From positions 1-6,142 of the forward strand of contig CAMEUL010000092.1 in the NCBI GenBank assembly GCA_945938205.1: a stretch of 6,142 nucleotides of DNA. The letters run 5' to 3'. The translations under genes and the position numbers were made by a program. This DNA is from an uncultured Traorella sp. (GTDB taxonomy: Bacteria > Bacillota_I > Bacilli_A > Erysipelotrichales > Erysipelotrichaceae). This document shows, piece by piece, positions 5,156-6,142 of this stretch. The notes under the pieces are model-generated. The model saw only the letters and a list, made by a program, of their open reading frames with translations, was not told the DNA's origin and did not search any database. Within the stretch, counting starts at the first letter, position 1. Every line of letters begins with the position of its first letter.

Positions 5156-5914
5156 ATGATTATTAAAGACAATCCGCTCTATATTGCGGGAACAACACTG
5201 AAAGTGGAGGCACAGCCGGAATCCTTCAACATGGCCCTACATGCCACTAACAATCCAGACGCCGTAAAGATCAACCGCAAGCGTTTTGCGAAAGATCTCA
5301 ACATCGATCTTGAAAAATGTGTCTTTGCGAAGCAGACGCATTCCGATCACATTCACAAGGTGACACTTGAAGATGCAGGAAAAGGTGTTTTTGACTATGA
5401 AACAGCCATTGATGACACCGATGCTTTGTATACCAAAGAAAAAGGCATCTGTTTGGGCGTGTTCCATGCCGACTGTGTACCTGTATTGATGGCCGATCCA
5501 ATCAGCGGCATCATCGTAGCCATTCATGCAGGATGGCAAGGAACGGTCAAGGAAATCACCGGCAAGACCATTGCCTATCTGAAAGAGCACGAAAATGTAA
5601 ATCCGGAAAATCTGAAGGTTTACATTGGTGCTAGCATCTGTCAGAACAACTTTGAAGTAGGAATGGACGTGATCGATAAAGTCAAGGCCATGAGTTTTGA
5701 TACCAGTTCTTGCTATTATTTCAATGAAACAACACAGAAAGGATATGTGGACAACAAAAAACTCAATCAGATGCAATGTTTAAATGAAGGTGTCCTGTTG
5801 AACAACATTACCATGGATAAAAACTGTACGTATTCCAACACAGAAAACTTCTTCTCTTATAGAAAAGATGCTACCTGTGGACGCCACATGTCGTTTATCA
5901 TGCTGAAAGGATAA
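5156..5914 (+). CDS. pgeF: PgeF/YfiH family protein (laccase domain; purine nucleoside phosphorylase-like)
   Basis: A complete 252-residue protein of the YfiH/YlmD/DUF152 family. It keeps the three metal-site residues: H62 in QTHSD (60-64), C107 in HADCVPV (104-110) and H124 in HAGW (124-127). It also has the conserved IGASICQNNFEVG (157-169) and the C-terminal FFSYRKDATCGRHMSF (232-247). Family members have been called polyphenol oxidases, peptidoglycan editing factor (PgeF, E. coli) and, for human FAMIN/LACC1 and bacterial relatives, purine nucleoside enzymes acting on adenosine and inosine. The exact activity here cannot be read from sequence. The motif usually seen as HAGWRGT reads HAGWQGT. 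No signal peptide is visible, so it is cytoplasmic. The ATG at 5156 is uncertain: the only good ribosome binding site (AAAGGAAGG, 5128-5136) is 19 bases away, and an ATT at 5144 would be better spaced, adding four residues. Confidence 0.9.
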   Translation: MIIKDNPLYIAGTTLKVEAQPESFNMALHATNNPDAVKINRKRFAKDLNIDLEKCVFAKQTHSDHIHKVTLEDAGKGVFDYETAIDDTDALYTKEKGICLGVFHADCVPVLMADPISGIIVAIHAGWQGTVKEITGKTIAYLKEHENVNPENLKVYIGASICQNNFEVGMDVIDKVKAMSFDTSSCYYFNETTQKGYVDNKKLNQMQCLNEGVLLNNITMDKNCTYSNTENFFSYRKDATCGRHMSFIMLKG

Positions 5915-5917
5915 CAA

Positions 5918-6142
5918 ATGAAAGAAATCAAACCTAACGAAATCACAGAAAACATGATTACTCTAATTCAGAAAGATTGGATGCTAATTGGAGCAGGCGA
6001 AGACAAATTCAATATGATGACGGCTTCCTGGGGAATGTTTGGCAATCTCTGGAACAGACCGGTCATGAATGTCTATGTTCGCCCTACCCGTTATATGTAT
6101 GAATTTATGGAAGAGAACGAAACATTCACCTGTTCTTTCTTT
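5918..6142 (+). CDS. Flavin reductase-like protein (FMN-binding split barrel), N-terminal part (runs off right edge)
   Basis: Seventy-five codons are open from the ATG at 5918-5920 to the window edge. The protein shows the pattern of the small flavin reductase-like FMN-binding family: NMMTASWGMFGNLWNRPV (32-49), then VYVRPTRYMYEFMEENETFT (52-71) and S-F-F at the edge. In this family the TASWG segment and the RPTRYT-like segment form part of the FMN-binding barrel. Such proteins bind FMN and may reduce flavins or other substrates with NAD(P)H; the true substrate is not predictable. It starts three bases after the pgeF stop. Its ribosome binding site AAAGGA (5906-5911) lies in the last codons of pgeF, so the two are almost certainly one operon. 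No signal peptide is seen. The C-terminal half is missing. Confidence 0.85.
   Translation, partial: MKEIKPNEITENMITLIQKDWMLIGAGEDKFNMMTASWGMFGNLWNRPVMNVYVRPTRYMYEFMEENETFTCSFF

Noticed and set aside
5237..5776. 179-codon open frame on the minus strand inside pgeF
   Set aside because: It lies fully antisense to a gene with clear family motifs, has no ribosome binding site or recognisable domain, and its composition (Cys, His, Ile and Phe rich) is that of a reverse reading of a real gene.
1..6142. Search for mobile elements, CRISPR arrays, tRNA/rRNA genes, toxin-antitoxin or defence genes
   Set aside because: All bases are taken by housekeeping genes or by short, explained intergenic regions. 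No long repeats beyond those listed and no recognisable signature of such elements was seen by eye.

Overview
The window looks like ordinary chromosomal DNA from a low-GC Gram-positive bacterium (Firmicutes/Bacillota). Three things point there: the gene order hrcA-grpE-dnaK-dnaJ under CIRCE operators, strong AAAGGAGG-type ribosome binding sites, and a DnaK with the short nucleotide-binding domain typical of Gram-positives. The style of the PgeF and flavin reductase proteins, and rimP lying just beyond dnaJ, make me favour an Erysipelotrichaceae-like gut or oral organism. That placement is an inference from memory of such proteins, not a search result.

Layout. Bases 1-225 (minus strand) hold the first 75 codons of rimP, which runs off the left edge, with its own promoter and a leader hairpin at 226-317. 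An intrinsic terminator at 357-391 closes the heat-shock operon. Bases 401-4949 (minus strand) are the four-gene operon, transcribed right to left: hrcA (3933-4949), grpE (3383-3943), dnaK (1560-3368) and dnaJ (401-1504). Its genes are tightly packed: hrcA and grpE overlap, the grpE stop lies inside the dnaK ribosome binding site, and only the dnaK-dnaJ gap (55 bases) has room for a structure, a perfect 12-bp hairpin. Bases 4950-5155 are a divergent control region with a sigma-A promoter for hrcA, two CIRCE-like operators around it, and a sigma-A promoter facing right. Bases 5156-5914 (plus strand) encode a PgeF/YfiH (laccase-domain) protein. It is followed after 3 bases by the first 75 codons of a flavin reductase-like protein that runs off the right edge.

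How the genes work together. HrcA is the repressor that reads heat stress through the GroE chaperonin and binds CIRCE, so it controls its own operon. The operon's other products form the DnaK folding machine: DnaJ delivers substrate and stimulates ATP hydrolysis, DnaK holds the substrate, and GrpE exchanges the nucleotide. RimP (30S ribosome maturation) is separated from the operon by a terminator and a promoter. PgeF and the flavin reductase form a separate rightward operon with no obvious link to heat shock.

I found no sign of mobile DNA, CRISPR, phage or a new multi-gene system. The points worth a second look are small: a CxCxxCxC cysteine cluster in GrpE made by a 15-bp tandem duplication, the unclear start and leader mini-ORF of pgeF, the paired degenerate CIRCE sites, and the hairpins before dnaJ and rimP.
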